Shown piece after piece: positions 23,339 through 39,628 of a stretch of 64,000 bases of DNA. How positions within the stretch are numbered: position 1 is the stretch's first letter; every line of letters starts with the position of its first letter. Source of the stretch: Sparassis latifolia (Eukaryota > Basidiomycota > Agaricomycetes > Polyporales > Sparassidaceae). The DNA is taken from the NCBI GenBank assembly GCA_018466975.1, contig CM031558.1, positions 1,984,001-2,048,000 on the forward strand, given 5' to 3'. The notes under the pieces were generated by a model that was given only the letters and a program-made list of their open reading frames with translations, made no database searches and was not told the origin of the DNA. The translations under genes were made by a program, and so were the position numbers.

Positions 23339-23735
23339 TATTTTTTGTAATGATTCTTATAGGCATGTTTGCAACAGTTTCTAGTGCCATTTTTTGTAGT
23401 GATTCTTATAGTACATTTGTAACAGTTGCTAGGGTCATTTTTTGTAGTCATTCTCATAGGCACATTTGTAACAGTTTCTAGTGTCATTTTTTGTAGTCAT
23501 TCTTATAGGTGCATTGGTAACATTTTTTGTAGTGATTTGTAACACTTTCTAGTGTCATTTTTTGTGATGGTTCTTATAGGCACATATGTAATAGTTTCTA
23601 AAGTCATTTTTTGTAGTGATTCTTATAGGCACATTTGTAACAGTTTTTAGGGTTAATTTTTGTTATAATTCTTATAGGCATGTTGGTAACATTTTTTGTA
23701 ATGATTCTCGTAGACACATTTGTAATGTCTTCTTC
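23339..23735. repeat. tandem array, unit about 50 bp, about 8 copies
   Basis: The unit reads roughly TTTTTTGTAGTGATTCTTATAG followed by a GCACATTTGTAACAGTTTCTAGTGTCA-like half. Copies begin near 23340, 23390, 23439, 23488, 23523, 23556, 23606 and 23655, with some truncated or fused. The spacer-less pattern and imperfect copies make this a minisatellite. It is not a CRISPR array. Confidence 0.8.
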
Positions 23736-25511
23736 TATCATCTTTTAATGTGAGAATTGTATGCATCATAATAATACTTTTTATGGCCACTATACATATA
23801 TACTAGGTAATCTTTTTGGCTCTGAAAGTTTCATCACTTATAAAAATAATGCTCTTCATTTCTCAGGAATTATAACTTTAAAGGCTCTGACTTTCTCAAT
23901 TTGAGCAAGTGTATTTTGAGGTCAGAAATCTTATAAAAATGCAGAAAGAAACCGAAAAATTAGGGGCATGGTCCAGATAACTATGGGTACCTTAGATAAG
24001 TTAGTTTCCAAATTGGAAAAAAGCAGGCCTTCTTATTGTCCACCTCAGTATCGCAAAAGTGGTTTATTACTCAAATTTTGACAAAATCAAGTGTTCTAAT
24101 ATGCTAACTAGGTCTATTTCTTAATTTTGATTCAATAATAATGGTTACAATGCATTAAACTCTATACAATGCTCTATAGAATTTAATTTCAATGTTTTCT
24201 AAAATAGAGCTGTTATCTGTTATTTAATCTAAGTGCTGTGATGTACAACAACTACTCAGTTAGCCATTAGTCAATCAGGTTTAGTCATCATACCTGCCAT
24301 GCAAAGTATTGGCGCACTTCAAACAAGTTATATGTCTTAGCTGATTGCTGCAAAATGTGTAATCTGTCCAGATTCTTATCACCTATCTCACATCACTGCC
24401 TGAGTGGTTCATGATCTTGTATGATCTCATATAAAATTTTAATAAGATTGTATAGTGGGTAAAGTCTCTTGTTCTGCTATTATACTCATTTTGAGTATTT
24501 TGTCTGGCTTGTCCCTATAAATTATTACTTGTTATGTGGTGTCAAAGGATACAATAAGACTTTTTAGGCTAGGTTTTCACATTTTATTACTGCAAAATCC
24601 ACTATATATTTTAATCTTTCTATATTTGTATAGACTATGAAATATATATTTGTAATACTAGCTTAAGCAATGCTGCATCTGATTACAGCCAGCCAATAAT
24701 AAACATCAGTCTTAAATATTGATGACTGCTGTCTTTTTAGTATACTAGTATTGAATTCTTATTATTACATCAGACATAAACAATAAGTTTTATTAAATGG
24801 GTTAGTTAGAATAGTGCTTGTAGTAATAAGCAACTAAAGTAATGGTGACAGACTGTAATTTATGAGTGATAAAAGAATGTCAAATCTCAGAGGGACATCA
24901 CGAGGTGTTACGCAAAGTTGAGCAAAGTTGCAAAAGTTTGCAGAGTATCGTGAAAGAGTCAGATGCATCTCAGAGGCTAAGGCATAGAGTGGTGAGGTCT
25001 GAGAGATCGCTGGAAAATGCATTTTCAGAGGCCAGAGTTGCAGGGAGCATATTATCTCCTCCTAACTAAAATATAAACCATTCTCAATCCTCAATACAAT
25101 TGGATCGCTAAGCACTATAGTAGAACCTGCTGCTCAAGCTTCTACATCATGGTGCGAACTGGAAATGTGACTGCACGAAATACTTCTGACACCTTGAGGC
25201 TACGTCAAGGTTTGTGTAAAAATTGACCTAACAATCTCTTCATCATGCTATCTCTGTCTGCTCTGTCTCTATCTCATCTCTGCTCTGGTAGGTCTTCTGA
25301 TATCTGTGATGTAAAATGCAAAATTGGAATCCAAGTCTTCATAGAAATGATAGCATGATCTCTAAAGTGGTGAGAATATCACTGTGAATAGAGAATGTTG
25401 TGAGCACAATTGCAAAGGCCATCACTGGAAGAGTTGATGAAGAACTAAGGCAAGAGTGAGGATGAGGATGAGAAGTAGGAACCAGTGCGAGGTAAACTGA
25501 GTTCTCACGAT
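23736..25511. other. AT-rich region, no recognised gene
   Basis: No coding feature was recognised. It is probably old repeat DNA up to the copia target duplication at 25512-25516 (GTCAC). Confidence 0.45.
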
Positions 25512-25516
25512 GTCAC

Positions 25517-25931
25517 TATCGAAATGCGAGTAGCAATGGGGTGACCCACTCAGAGTCGAAACGGCAAAGCTGGGTAAGTGCAGTGAGCATGGCAGAGGGG
25601 CAGATAGACATGGAGAGATATCTGTCAGTGATGCAACAGTCAATGGATGCACCAGGAGTAGAATTCTCTCTTCATACCTGTCAGTGATGCAACGGTCACT
25701 GCAGGTGCTGTAAGTACAAGTGAATACAAATGGATGCACCAGGAGTAGAATTCTCTGAGACATCCAGTGAGTAAACATATAGTATATAAGCCACTCGACA
25801 CTACCTAATATAGCTAGTGGTAGAGCTGAGGCATTGAGTAGTTATGAGAGAAAACAGAACAGCTGAACTAAAGGTATAATGCACGTTCAGTGAATGTGCT
25901 TCAGCAACTCCTCGAACTCCAGATTTTAACA
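25517..25931 (-). repeat. copia 3' LTR
   Basis: 415 bp, starting TGTTAAAATCTGGAG on the minus strand and ending CATTTCGATA. It carries the same short internal duplications (CACCAGGAGTAGAATTCTCT twice) as the 5' LTR, and GTATATAAGCC as a TATA-like motif. Many transitions separate it from the 5' LTR, so the insertion is old. Confidence 0.88.
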
Positions 25932-28900
25932 CTTCCCCTCAAACCTTTGAGAGTCCCATTGATGAAGCGAAGTGTTTGCTCTTCATCAAAGGCAAGGCCT
26001 TCGTCAGGATGTCTGCAGTCATGTCCTCGGTAGGACAGTATGAGAAGTTGATCTTGCCATCTGCAATGGCATAGCGAATGAAATGAAAACAGATGTCAAT
26101 ATGTTTCATTCGTGCATGGAAATGACCGTCTTTCGAAAGCACGATGACAGACTAATTGTCGGAGTGAAGAGGAATGAGGTGTTCAGGATCACTGAATAAT
26201 TCAATAACAAATGAGCATAACCACAGTGCTTCTTTGCTGGCATGTGTGAGTGTGACATACTCAGCTTTGGTTGTCGACAAGGTGATGAGATCTTGATGCT
26301 TTGAAGACCATGAGACAGTGCTGCTGTTGAGCATAAAAATGTAGCCAGAAACAGTGCGGCATCCCTCCATGCTCATACCATCAGCATCGGAGTAAATAAT
26401 GATGTCATTGTCTTCTGAGCTGCCAAGAACAAGCCATAGGTCCACGGTACCTTTGAGGTACTGGTAAACATGCTTGAGAGTGTTCCAGTGCATGATGCCT
26501 GGGTTCTGACCAAATTGGGTGAGCTGTCCGATGGTGAAAGTAATGTCAGGACAGGTAGCGATGGAGACGTACTGTAGTGCTCTGAGTGCCTCGAGGTATG
26601 GCTTATCGCACATGATGACATACTCTGCAGTGATCACAGGGCACGGGTCGACAGATAGATGAGCATGAGTATCCATAGGCTGAGAGAGTGGCTTTGCATC
26701 AGCAAAACCATAGCGAACAATTATCGACTCAATATATGCGCACTGCAACAGCACGATGATGTGCTTCTCGAGATTATGCCAGATCTTGATTCTGAGCAGC
26801 CAGTGCAGCTCGCCATTGTCAGTAATTTCCAGTTTCGATTGGATTATATCCTTAAGGTGAAGAAGGTTGGCTAGGAGTGAGCAGACAAGAGTCATGTCAT
26901 CAACATGAAGGAATATGATGAAGATTTCACCATCTGGGTGGCAGCGGTAGAAAATGGTGTCATTGTGCTCGAGACAAACCAGTTTAAAGCTTTCAAGGAT
27001 TTTGTGAAGTCGAATGTACCAGTGTCGGCCCAACTGCTTCAGTCTGTAGATAGCAACGAGCAATAGCAGTAGTTGTCCAGGGGATATCTCATCGAGTTCG
27101 ATATCTGGAGGTGACCGCATATAAATTTTCTCATCATCATGCAACTTGCCATAGAGATAAGTGCTCTTGATGTTGACTTGATGCACATACCAACCATTGC
27201 GCACAGTGACAGACAGAATAACACATACAGATGCAAGTTTGCATACCGTGGTGAAGATGTCATCAGAAAAATAATCCATGCCTTCGACTTGCGTGAATCC
27301 TTGGGTGACTAAGCATGCGCAATAATGTGTGACCTCTCCACGTGCATCACGCTTGGTGCGAAAAACCCATTTTGAACCTATAACATTGTGACCCGACAAA
27401 TATGGCAGCAGATCCACATACACCCAGCTCTTTCTTGACTTTAGATAACAAATCTTGTCACGCATTGCCTCCTGCCATTTCAGCCAATCCGGATGACACT
27501 TTGCCTCAGCCAATCCGGATGACACTTTGCCTCAGCCAATCCGGATGACACTTTGCCTCAGCAACAGAGTGAGAATTGAACTCTAGGGAATCAGATGTAG
27601 CGGCACCTACAGAGTATGCAACCACCTTGGATTCCTTATCATTGTCAATAGCAATGTCCATCAGAGTGCCTTCAGCTCGACCAGAAGCAATTTTGTGCAA
27701 CTTTGCACTTGGTTTTTGTTCATGCTTGCCCATGATAATATCAGGATCAACAGGCTTGTGAATTTTGCTGAGCTCGAGTGACAGGGATTTTTCAGGTTCA
27801 GAATCAGGCTGAGGTCATTTAAAAGGACACGAAACAGTGTCGGAAACTTGAATGGTAGGTCCTATATCGATATCGTGCTCCTCCTCAACATGTGAAGAGT
27901 CTGCACTAAAAATGACATTTCTTTCAACAGAAATCTTTTTCTCCTTTGGCCAATAAATGTGTCAACCATTCGAGGTAGAATCAGGACTGATCCAGCACGC
28001 TTCACAGCTGCGCACATCAAGCTTTGAGTTAGTATCTACCTTGACAAACACAACTGACCCTCATTCATGCAGATTTGAGACATCCAGAGTGCAGCCAAAA
28101 TGGACTTCAAAAGGGGATTTTCCCTGCAGTGCATGGTGAGCTGTGCGGTTATGAACATAAACAATGTAAGCAAGAGCTTTACCTCATAGCCACTTCAGAA
28201 GACCAGACCCAGCAAGTGCAGTGCACATGTCATTGAAAATGGTTAGGTGTGTGCATTCTGCTATGCCGTTATGTTCCGGTGTATCATGAACAGTTAACTT
28301 TCAAACAGTACTGGCACGCTCAAGATACGCATCCATATTGGCGAACAGGAACTCACCACCACGATCAGATTGCAGGATCTTAGTGTGCACACCATGCTGC
28401 GTTTGCAGGCATGCTTCAAAACTGACATATTTTCCAAATGCCTCAGATTTCATGTGCATAAGTGGCATTTCAAGCCAGCGAGTCACATCATCTATGAGGG
28501 TAAGATAATACTTGCAGTGATTAATGGTAAACACTGATGCGGGCCCCCACACATCCATATGAAGATGTTTACCAAACTTCTCCACCAATAGTGATTGATG
28601 TACTGCAGCAATGGGGGCATAGCGTGCCTTTGCAACAAGGTATGTCCTACATTCAGTCTCATCGACACATTGAGGATCAAGTGTGATGCCAGCGATGTGA
28701 TCACGATGAAGCATGGCCTTAAGGTATGCATAGTTGACATGGCCAAGCCGCTTGTGAATTTTGAAAAGTGATAACTCAACAGCTGATGCCAGGGATGTAG
28801 AGTCATAGAAGATGTGATAAAGATTATCCTTGTGTGGAATGCTCACGATGACATTATTTTCCCTGTTCAAAATTGTCAATGTGCCTTCATGGCCTAGCCA

Positions 28901-30541
28901 GGCAAATCTGGCCTCATTGAGAAGGCCTAACAAGATAAGTGTGGCATGCATAGCAGGTGCATGCAGAATCCCTTTCAGCCAAATATGCCTGCCACCATTT
29001 ATAGCAGGAAGATGCATTAGCAGGTCATCCACACCATGCGAGTAGAAGATCTCCGAGTTCGCAGCACGAATCCAATGCAGCACAGTGGTGCAGAAGTTTG
29101 ACAGCTGATCAAGATGCAGTGTCATGTGGCACAATGCACCAACTCGATGACTGGATTTGGCCACTCTGGTGAAGGCATGGTAAGTCTCCAAGATCTGAAT
29201 TTCGTCTTGGGCTGCAAGCTCAGTGCAGTCAATCACAATCTCCTCACGAGGAGCAGGGAACACCATGGAAGCACTCCAGGCTTCCTCAATATGCATGGAC
29301 AAGACAGACTCTGCAGAGACAGTTGATGCAGAAGTATCCTTCGCATTGTCCTTCAGCTTCCCATCTGCCTTGGGCTTTGTATCAGTGGAACCAGAGCTGC
29401 TCACAATGGCCTCCAATTTCTCCTTTAAGCACTGATAATACTGCTTCTTCAATGGGCAGTTGGGTGCACAATGCCCCTTTCCACCACACTTGTAGCAGGT
29501 AAGATCATCATCTGATTTCAGCATATTCCCTTTGCTCAAGCCATTGCCACGACCTCTATAACTATGATGGCCATGCTCTCAGCCTCCTCCATGACTGCCA
29601 GTGATGGCAGCACCGGCTGTTGCAGCCTTGTCACCAGACTTTAACATCAAGTGGGAATCAGCCTCTGCATGAAGAGCAGTAACTATTTCTGTTGATGTGA
29701 CAACCTTGCAAGCAGCACCAGATGCAAGTGTCAAATTAAAAATGTCGACAGCAGTAGTAATTGCAGTGACGATGGGTGCGAATGAACGAGGGATAGATGT
29801 GGTAATCACATTGATGTAAGTACAGTCCTCGATCTTGACATTCATCTTCGATAGCTTCTCCTTGAGCTCAGCAAGCTGGTCTAAGTGCTAATGAACCTTA
29901 TGGTCATTGGAGCACCTAAGCGAGAAAAGTTTTGCCTCTGTCCAGGCCTTGGATGCAGCGGTTGAAGTTCTGAATTCAACCTTCAAGCCAGTTATGACTT
30001 CATGTACCTTCTTGACATTCAGGTACTTCTTGAACAGTGAGTCATGGAACTTTCCAGTTATCGCATTAAGCATCTGCTTATTAAGCTTCAGCTCCGCATC
30101 AGACATCGGGTCAGCAGCACAATCAAGAAGCTCATCGGTGTCGCAACCACTGGCGGCATGCTTGATGCAGCCCAACTAAATCCAATAATTGGATCCATCA
30201 GTGGCCAGCTTTGGGATGTCAGAAAATTCCTTGGCAATGGTGGTGATCATGACACAGGGTAGACAGTAAGAGATAGGCATAATAGGCTGCAGAAATGGTG
30301 CACGAGAGCTTGATGATGATGAAGAGGATGATAGTGGCAATGGAATATTGATGAAGTCAGGGGAGAAGAGTGAGCTGTCAATATGTGAGAGGTGTGCAAA
30401 GAGTAATGAAGCAGGATATGGAACAAGATCACATAGGTCAGAAACTTCACGACCCTGTTGCTGTAGAAAACGATGAGAGGTGAACGAGTAAGAACTGTGG
30501 TCGATGGTAACAGTTTGCTGATAATGAAAGCAGTGCTTCAC
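25932..30541 (-). pseudogene. copia Gag-Pol remnant
   Basis: Minus-strand pieces: Gag of UBN2 type (about 30541-29580), with DGSNYWI near the start. Zinc knuckle CYKCGGKGHCAPNC (about 29500). Integrase zinc region and core (about 28800-28301; KRLGHVNYAYLKAML, DVWGPASV, ILQSDRGGEF). Reverse transcriptase (27525-26300; KWVFRTKRDARGEV, FLHVDDMTLVC). RNase H (about 26400-25939). Damage includes an in-frame TAG at 26152-26154 (SDN*SV, probably from CAG), a Cys to Tyr change in the integrase zinc site (ECRTYLVAKA), other stops in gag, and a frame-breaking 26-bp triplication at 27481-27558. Confidence 0.85.
27481..27558 (-). repeat. 26-bp unit tandemly repeated three times inside copia pol
   Basis: The unit CAGCCAATCCGGATGACACT plus TTGCCT occurs three times head to tail without mismatch. 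Two extra copies add 52 bp, which is not a multiple of three, so the copia frame AEAKCHPDWL is shifted. Perfect identity shows the expansion is younger than the surrounding decay. Confidence 0.9.
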
Positions 30542-30609
30542 TATAAAATTCGGGGTGCATGTGTGATGTAAGGGAAACTCCTCAGCTGATAACGGCGGGG
30601 CTCATAACC

Positions 30610-31041
30610 TATCGAAATGCAAGTAGCAATGGAGCAACCCACTCAGGGTCGAAATGGCAAAGCCGGATAAGTGCAGTGGGCACAGTGGAGGGGCAGACAG
30701 ACTGGAGAGATACCTGTTAGTGACATGACAGTCAACAGATGCACCAGAAGTAGAATTCTCTCTTCATACCTGTTAGTGACATGATGGTTACTGCAAATGC
30801 TGTAAGTACGAGCGAATATAATAGGAAGAGGGTACATACATGGATGCACCAGAAGTAGAATTCTCCGGGGCATCCAGTGAGTGAACGTATGGTATATAAG
30901 TCACTCGACACTACCTAATATAGCTAGCGGTAGAGCTGAGGCATTAAGTAGTTACAAGAGAAAACAGAAAAGCCGAACCAAAGGTATAACGCACGTTCAG
31001 CAAATGTGCTTCAGCAACTTCTCAGACTCCAGATTTCAACA
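30610..31041 (-). repeat. copia 5' LTR
   Basis: 432 bp, beginning TGTTGAAATCTGGAG on the minus strand, with the same internal organisation as the 3' LTR but about 17 bp longer. Confidence 0.88.
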
Positions 31042-31046
31042 GTTAC

Positions 31047-31651
31047 TGCACAATGTCACAACTTTTCTTCATCATCTTTCTTCATTATCTTCTGTCCTTC
31101 TAAACATCTTGTAACATAATATCTGTATGAAAGAGAAAATTTCAAGTAGAAAGTAAAAGAAAATATGTCTTTTTGAGATTTTTAAGAGATGGAAAAATAT
31201 TGCAGGAGAACTGAGTGGGAACTTAGAGATTTATAAGAAAAAATTGAAAAATGTTGTGATGTTGAAACATCATGAATGATATACTTGTCCTCCTCCCAAC
31301 TAAAATGTGACTGTTTTCAGTCAGCAAGGTCAAACGGTGATCTATAATGAAGAGGAGAAAAAAGTTGTGAGAAATTAAATAAGAGAGTAAAGTTAGAGAG
31401 AGTCAAACTGTGGAAATGTATGTAGGAAACTGAGAGGAGGTGGTTTGTGAATATAAAACTAAACATCTTCATCATTGTAATCTTCGAAGTCATCTTTCAG
31501 CATCACTGCAAGGTTGAGATTTAAATCATCATTATCTTCTTAACTTGTCAACTTCTGCATCTCACAAAGTTGTGATTTGGGAAGGTCAAAGAAATTGTCA
31601 GAGAGTGAGAGATACTTTCGCATAAAGTAGGGAATCGCTCAAAAAGTGACA
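31047..31651. other. AT-rich spacer between copia and Gypsy-2
   Basis: No gene was recognised. It ends in the Gypsy-2 target duplication ATGAG (31652-31656). Confidence 0.45.
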
Positions 31652-31656
31652 ATGAG

Positions 31657-32297
31657 TGTTACAACGCTCCCCACTTGTGGCGCGTCTTTTCTTTTTCTTT
31701 TCCTTGTTCCCTTTACGTTACCAGACCACGTGATCCAACACGTGACTCATTGGAGCGCAACCTCCGATTCTTTACCCAGATGTCCAGAACCCCTAGTCTA
31801 GGGTTACACCGGATCCAACTCCGGACCTTCTTCTTATCGCGCATGCAAGACGTGCATGTACGCCTCATCTTTACCTCGTTCTGATACACGACTCGTTATC
31901 CCCATTAGTACTGATTATCTCTCACGACCTTACTCAGCTTTCTCATACATATTACTTCCTCGCTGTTACCTTGCCCAGACATCGTTTCACCTTATCTAGC
32001 CAATGAACGATCTCGCATTACTGCGTAGTACTGCGGATACCTTTTGTATAAGTAAACGACCTTGTCGAGCTGGATCCCCATCTCGACCTGGTTACCATTA
32101 AACCAGCTTTTCACTTGCCTTTGACTAAGATCGACCGTCAGTAGCAGACAGCTACTACGAGTCATAAGAACGAACTCTGATCGACCTTCAGTGCGAGAAC
32201 ATCGCCAGAAGTGTCACTTGAACGGACTTGTGTCTTAGACTAAGACCTTGTCTCGTAACGACTCGACTAGACGCCCGTGTTTCGCTGCCGCGTAACA
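31657..32297 (+). repeat. Gypsy-2 5' LTR
   Basis: TGTTACAACG at the start and CGCGTAACA at the end form the TGTTAC/GTAACA terminal inverted repeat. A TATAAG motif at 32047-32052 lies about 30 bp upstream of the presumed transcript start near 32080, which would give a U5/R part of about 218 bp. Confidence 0.93.
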
Positions 32298-32299
32298 TT

Positions 32300-32309
32300 A
32301 GGTCGAGAT
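32300..32309 (+). promoter_or_regulatory. putative self-complementary primer-binding site of Gypsy-2
   Basis: AGGTCGAGAT, starting two bases after the 5' LTR, is the exact reverse complement of ATCTCGACCT at 32080-32089 in the LTR. That is where the transcript should begin, given the TATAAG at 32047. The site does not begin with the usual TGG that pairs with a tRNA CCA end. This geometry is that of self-priming Tf1-type elements. Confidence 0.55.
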
Positions 32310-32668
32310 CTTATTACTCTCTGTGACTTCCTAGAGTCTAACAACGAACTACCGACCGGACCGAACCTTGAAGACTGAACGATACACCCGATTCGATTGC
32401 TAAAGCACCGTTTGAGATTACTCTGTAATCGAGGTAGCTGAAGGGATAGACTGATCACTCATCTTCGGAGAGGGGTCTGTCCGAGAGACCAATAGGCCGA
32501 GGAGGCTGAGGTAATCACTCGAGCAATCAGCAAATAGGTGTACCAGTTTGAAGACAGAAGACACTCTACGGGCTTGTTAGCCGACGACGAACGAACCCAC
32601 TTAGTTAAGGACGGTGTGCAGTCTACGTGTAGACGTAGGCCACACAGGGGAATTTATCCACGCTGGAT
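32310..32668 (+). other. Gypsy-2 untranslated leader
   Basis: Leader between LTR and gag, rich in short complementary tracts such as TCGGAGAGGGGTCTGTCCGA and CTACGTGTAGACGTAG that could fold for packaging. No start codon with a long frame occurs before about 32669. Confidence 0.5.
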
Positions 32669-37800
<5,132 letters not shown>

Positions 37801-37856
37801 ATCCTCGATGCATATAAAAGGACCAGGGGAATCCAGTAGAGGAGAAGAAACCCGGA

Positions 37857-38033
37857 ATGACTACCACAACGGTTTTCCTCATCATCTTCCTAATCGTCCT
37901 CCACTGCACAACCCTCGCCTTTCTTTGGATCATCCACCGAATCCTTATCAGACGACTTGTCGAACACACACTCTTCACGCGAGACAGCCCACACGCTAAT
38001 GGCTGGGGTGATCAGAACGATGCCTGGAACTGA
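37857..38033 (+). CDS. Gypsy-2 accessory ORF a: 58-residue single-TM protein
   Basis: Starts MTTTTVFLIIFLIVLHC, with a hydrophobic segment at about residues 5-27, then a basic HRILIRRL motif and a polar tail ending NAWN-like (DQNDAWN). It begins 56 bp after the pol stop. No homologue family is known to me. The ATG, the clean TM-plus-basic layout and the overlap with the next ORF argue against chance. Confidence 0.6.
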   Translation: MTTTTVFLIIFLIVLHCTTLAFLWIIHRILIRRLVEHTLFTRDSPHANGWGDQNDAWN

Positions 38034-38169
38034 TCAGGCAGCTCTTATCTCTGTGGGAATACTCTTTATCGTCCAATGGATTTTCATCTATTTGATTATT
38101 ACCCGGATCCACGACATTCTATTTCACATCACAGATAACCGCGACCCCCTTAACGACCGAAAGGTATAA
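37999..38169 (+). CDS. Gypsy-2 accessory ORF b: 56-residue single-TM protein
   Basis: Overlaps ORF a by 35 nt in another frame. It starts MAGVIRTMPGTDQ, then has a TM segment AALISVGILFIVQWIFIYLI followed by a polar C-terminus ending DPLNDRKV. Same size and layout as ORF a, so the pair resembles a two-component membrane module. Function unknown. Confidence 0.6.
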   Translation: MAGVIRTMPGTDQAALISVGILFIVQWIFIYLIITRIHDILFHITDNRDPLNDRKV

Positions 38170-38195
38170 AAGGGGGAGAAGACGACATATCATCA

Positions 38196-39059
38196 ATGCC
38201 CACTTCCGCCATAGACGACCTTGTTCACAATATACTCGCTGAAGTCGCCTCCACAATTATGAGCATACCCGCATCGCCTACGCTTGTCAATGGAGTACCA
38301 TCTCGAGCACAGACACCCTTTATCCGCACCTCATCGCCCTCACCTTCTATCGAACTCAGTCACGCATCGGACGAACAAGAATTTGCCACACGTCTGGTCT
38401 CGGCTATCCGTGTTCCTGTCGACTTCACAGATATCCTCGTCGCCTTACGAAATCGCCCGCAAGATCGACAAGCAGTGGTTTCCATGCAACGAGCATTAGA
38501 AATGGTCGAGTGGATGCAGACGGCCAGACAAGAGCTCATCGCAGCAGAAGAAAGGACGAGTAGAGCCCGGACCAGAGTCGACCAAGTCTGGTCGTTGATG
38601 CGCAGTATGGTCACTCGTACGGCACAGGAGATTTGGAGGGAGCATGGGGACGAAGACATCGGACACATCCTCGGATACACCACTAATGGAATACCCGCAT
38701 CCACTCCTCGCCGTCGCCAGAACCAATTCCGTTCGACCTCGCCTCCTCGTTCGCACGTACCCAGTGGACGATCTCCGTTGTCCCAACCATCTTTCTCGAC
38801 TGCATCCACTTCTTCGCGTCGCAGTCATCCCTACAGGAATGGACGTATCCCCGAACAAGGATCACGAACCAGCCGGCGGACATGCTACAGATGTGGAGGA
38901 GATCATTATGTCCGCGACTGCCCCGGCGGCGATGAAGATCACAATATTTCTTGTGGGACAAGAAACGTTAGACGGGAGCTGATGTTACAACGCTCCCCAC
39001 TTGTGGCGCGTCTTTTCTTTTTCTTTTCCTTGTTCCCTTTACGTTACCAGACCACGTGA
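38196..39059 (+). CDS. Gypsy-2 accessory ORF c: 287-residue helical, zinc-knuckle protein
   Basis: Layout: Ser/Pro-rich N-terminus (1-58); predicted helices rich in Ala, Arg, Glu and Gln (60-150, e.g. MQTARQELIAAEERTSRAR); a basic Ser/Arg-rich stretch (170-228); then a zinc knuckle CYRCGGDHYVRDC (Cys230, Cys233, His237, Cys242; CX2CX3HX4C). The last part of the frame is read from the 3' LTR, which starts at 38983, so only about 262 residues are element-specific. A knuckle after a basic linker implies nucleic-acid binding. It may replace the defective Gag knuckle or act as a separate nucleocapsid-like protein. It sits where env genes lie in retroviruses but is not env-like. I do not recognise its family. 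Confidence 0.7.
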   Translation: MPTSAIDDLVHNILAEVASTIMSIPASPTLVNGVPSRAQTPFIRTSSPSPSIELSHASDEQEFATRLVSAIRVPVDFTDILVALRNRPQDRQAVVSMQRALEMVEWMQTARQELIAAEERTSRARTRVDQVWSLMRSMVTRTAQEIWREHGDEDIGHILGYTTNGIPASTPRRRQNQFRSTSPPRSHVPSGRSPLSQPSFSTASTSSRRSHPYRNGRIPEQGSRTSRRTCYRCGGDHYVRDCPGGDEDHNISCGTRNVRRELMLQRSPLVARLFFFFSLFPLRYQTT

Positions 39060-39623
39060 TCCAACACGTGACTCATTGGAGCGCAACCTCCGATTCTTTA
39101 CCCAGATGTCCAGAACCCCTAGTCTAGGGTTACACCGGATCCAACTCCGGACCTTCTTCTTATCGCGCATGCAAGACGTGCATGTACGCCTCATCTTTAC
39201 CTCATTCTGATACACGACTCGTTATCCCCATTAGTACTGATTATCTCTCACGACCTTACTCAGCTTTCTCATACATATTACTTCCTCGCTGTTACCTTGC
39301 CCAGACATCGTTTCACCTTATCTAGCCAATGAACGATCTCGCATTACTGCGTAGTACTGCGGATACCTTTTGTATAAGTAAACGACCTTGTCGAGCTGGA
39401 TCCCCATCTCGACCTGGTTACCATTAAACCAGCTTTTCACTTGCCTTTGACTAAGATTGACCGTCAGTAGCAGACAGCTACTACGAGTCATAAGAACGAA
39501 CTCTGATCGACCTTCAGTGCGAGAACATCGCCAGAAGTGTCACTTGAACGGACTTGTGTCTTAGACTAAGACCTTGTCTCGTAACGACTCGACTAGACGC
39601 CCGTGTTTCGCTGCCGCGTAACA
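38983..39623 (+). repeat. Gypsy-2 3' LTR
   Basis: 641 bp, the same length as the 5' LTR. Differences seen: CTCGTTCTGA versus CTCATTCTGA, and AAGATCGACC versus AAGATTGACC. Confidence 0.95.
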
Positions 39624-39628
39624 ATGAG

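Larger units (their letters stand above)
25517..31041 (-). mobile_element. Ty1/copia LTR retrotransposon, both LTRs present, coding region inactivated
   Basis: The element is 5.5 kb on the minus strand. The 5' LTR is at 30610-31041 and the 3' LTR at 25517-25931. The order gag, integrase, reverse transcriptase, RNase H is the copia order. Flanks GTCAC (25512-25516) and GTTAC (31042-31046) look like a 5-bp target duplication with one transition. A polypurine tract TTTGAGGGGAAG precedes the 3' LTR, and GGTTATGAGCCC follows the 5' LTR as the likely primer-binding region. Confidence 0.9.

Noticed and set aside
23339..23735. CRISPR-like array
   Set aside because: The repeats abut without unique spacers, copies are imperfect, and this is a eukaryotic genome; it is a minisatellite.
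31675..31884. 69-residue frame MWRVFSFSFPCSLY, identical at 39001-39210
   Set aside because: It lies wholly inside the two Gypsy-2 LTRs, is repeated only because the LTRs are repeated, and has no domain.
37857..39059. Retroviral envelope gene
   Set aside because: The proteins are too small and lack signal peptide, ectodomain, cleavage site or fusion segment; they are described as accessory ORFs of unknown function.
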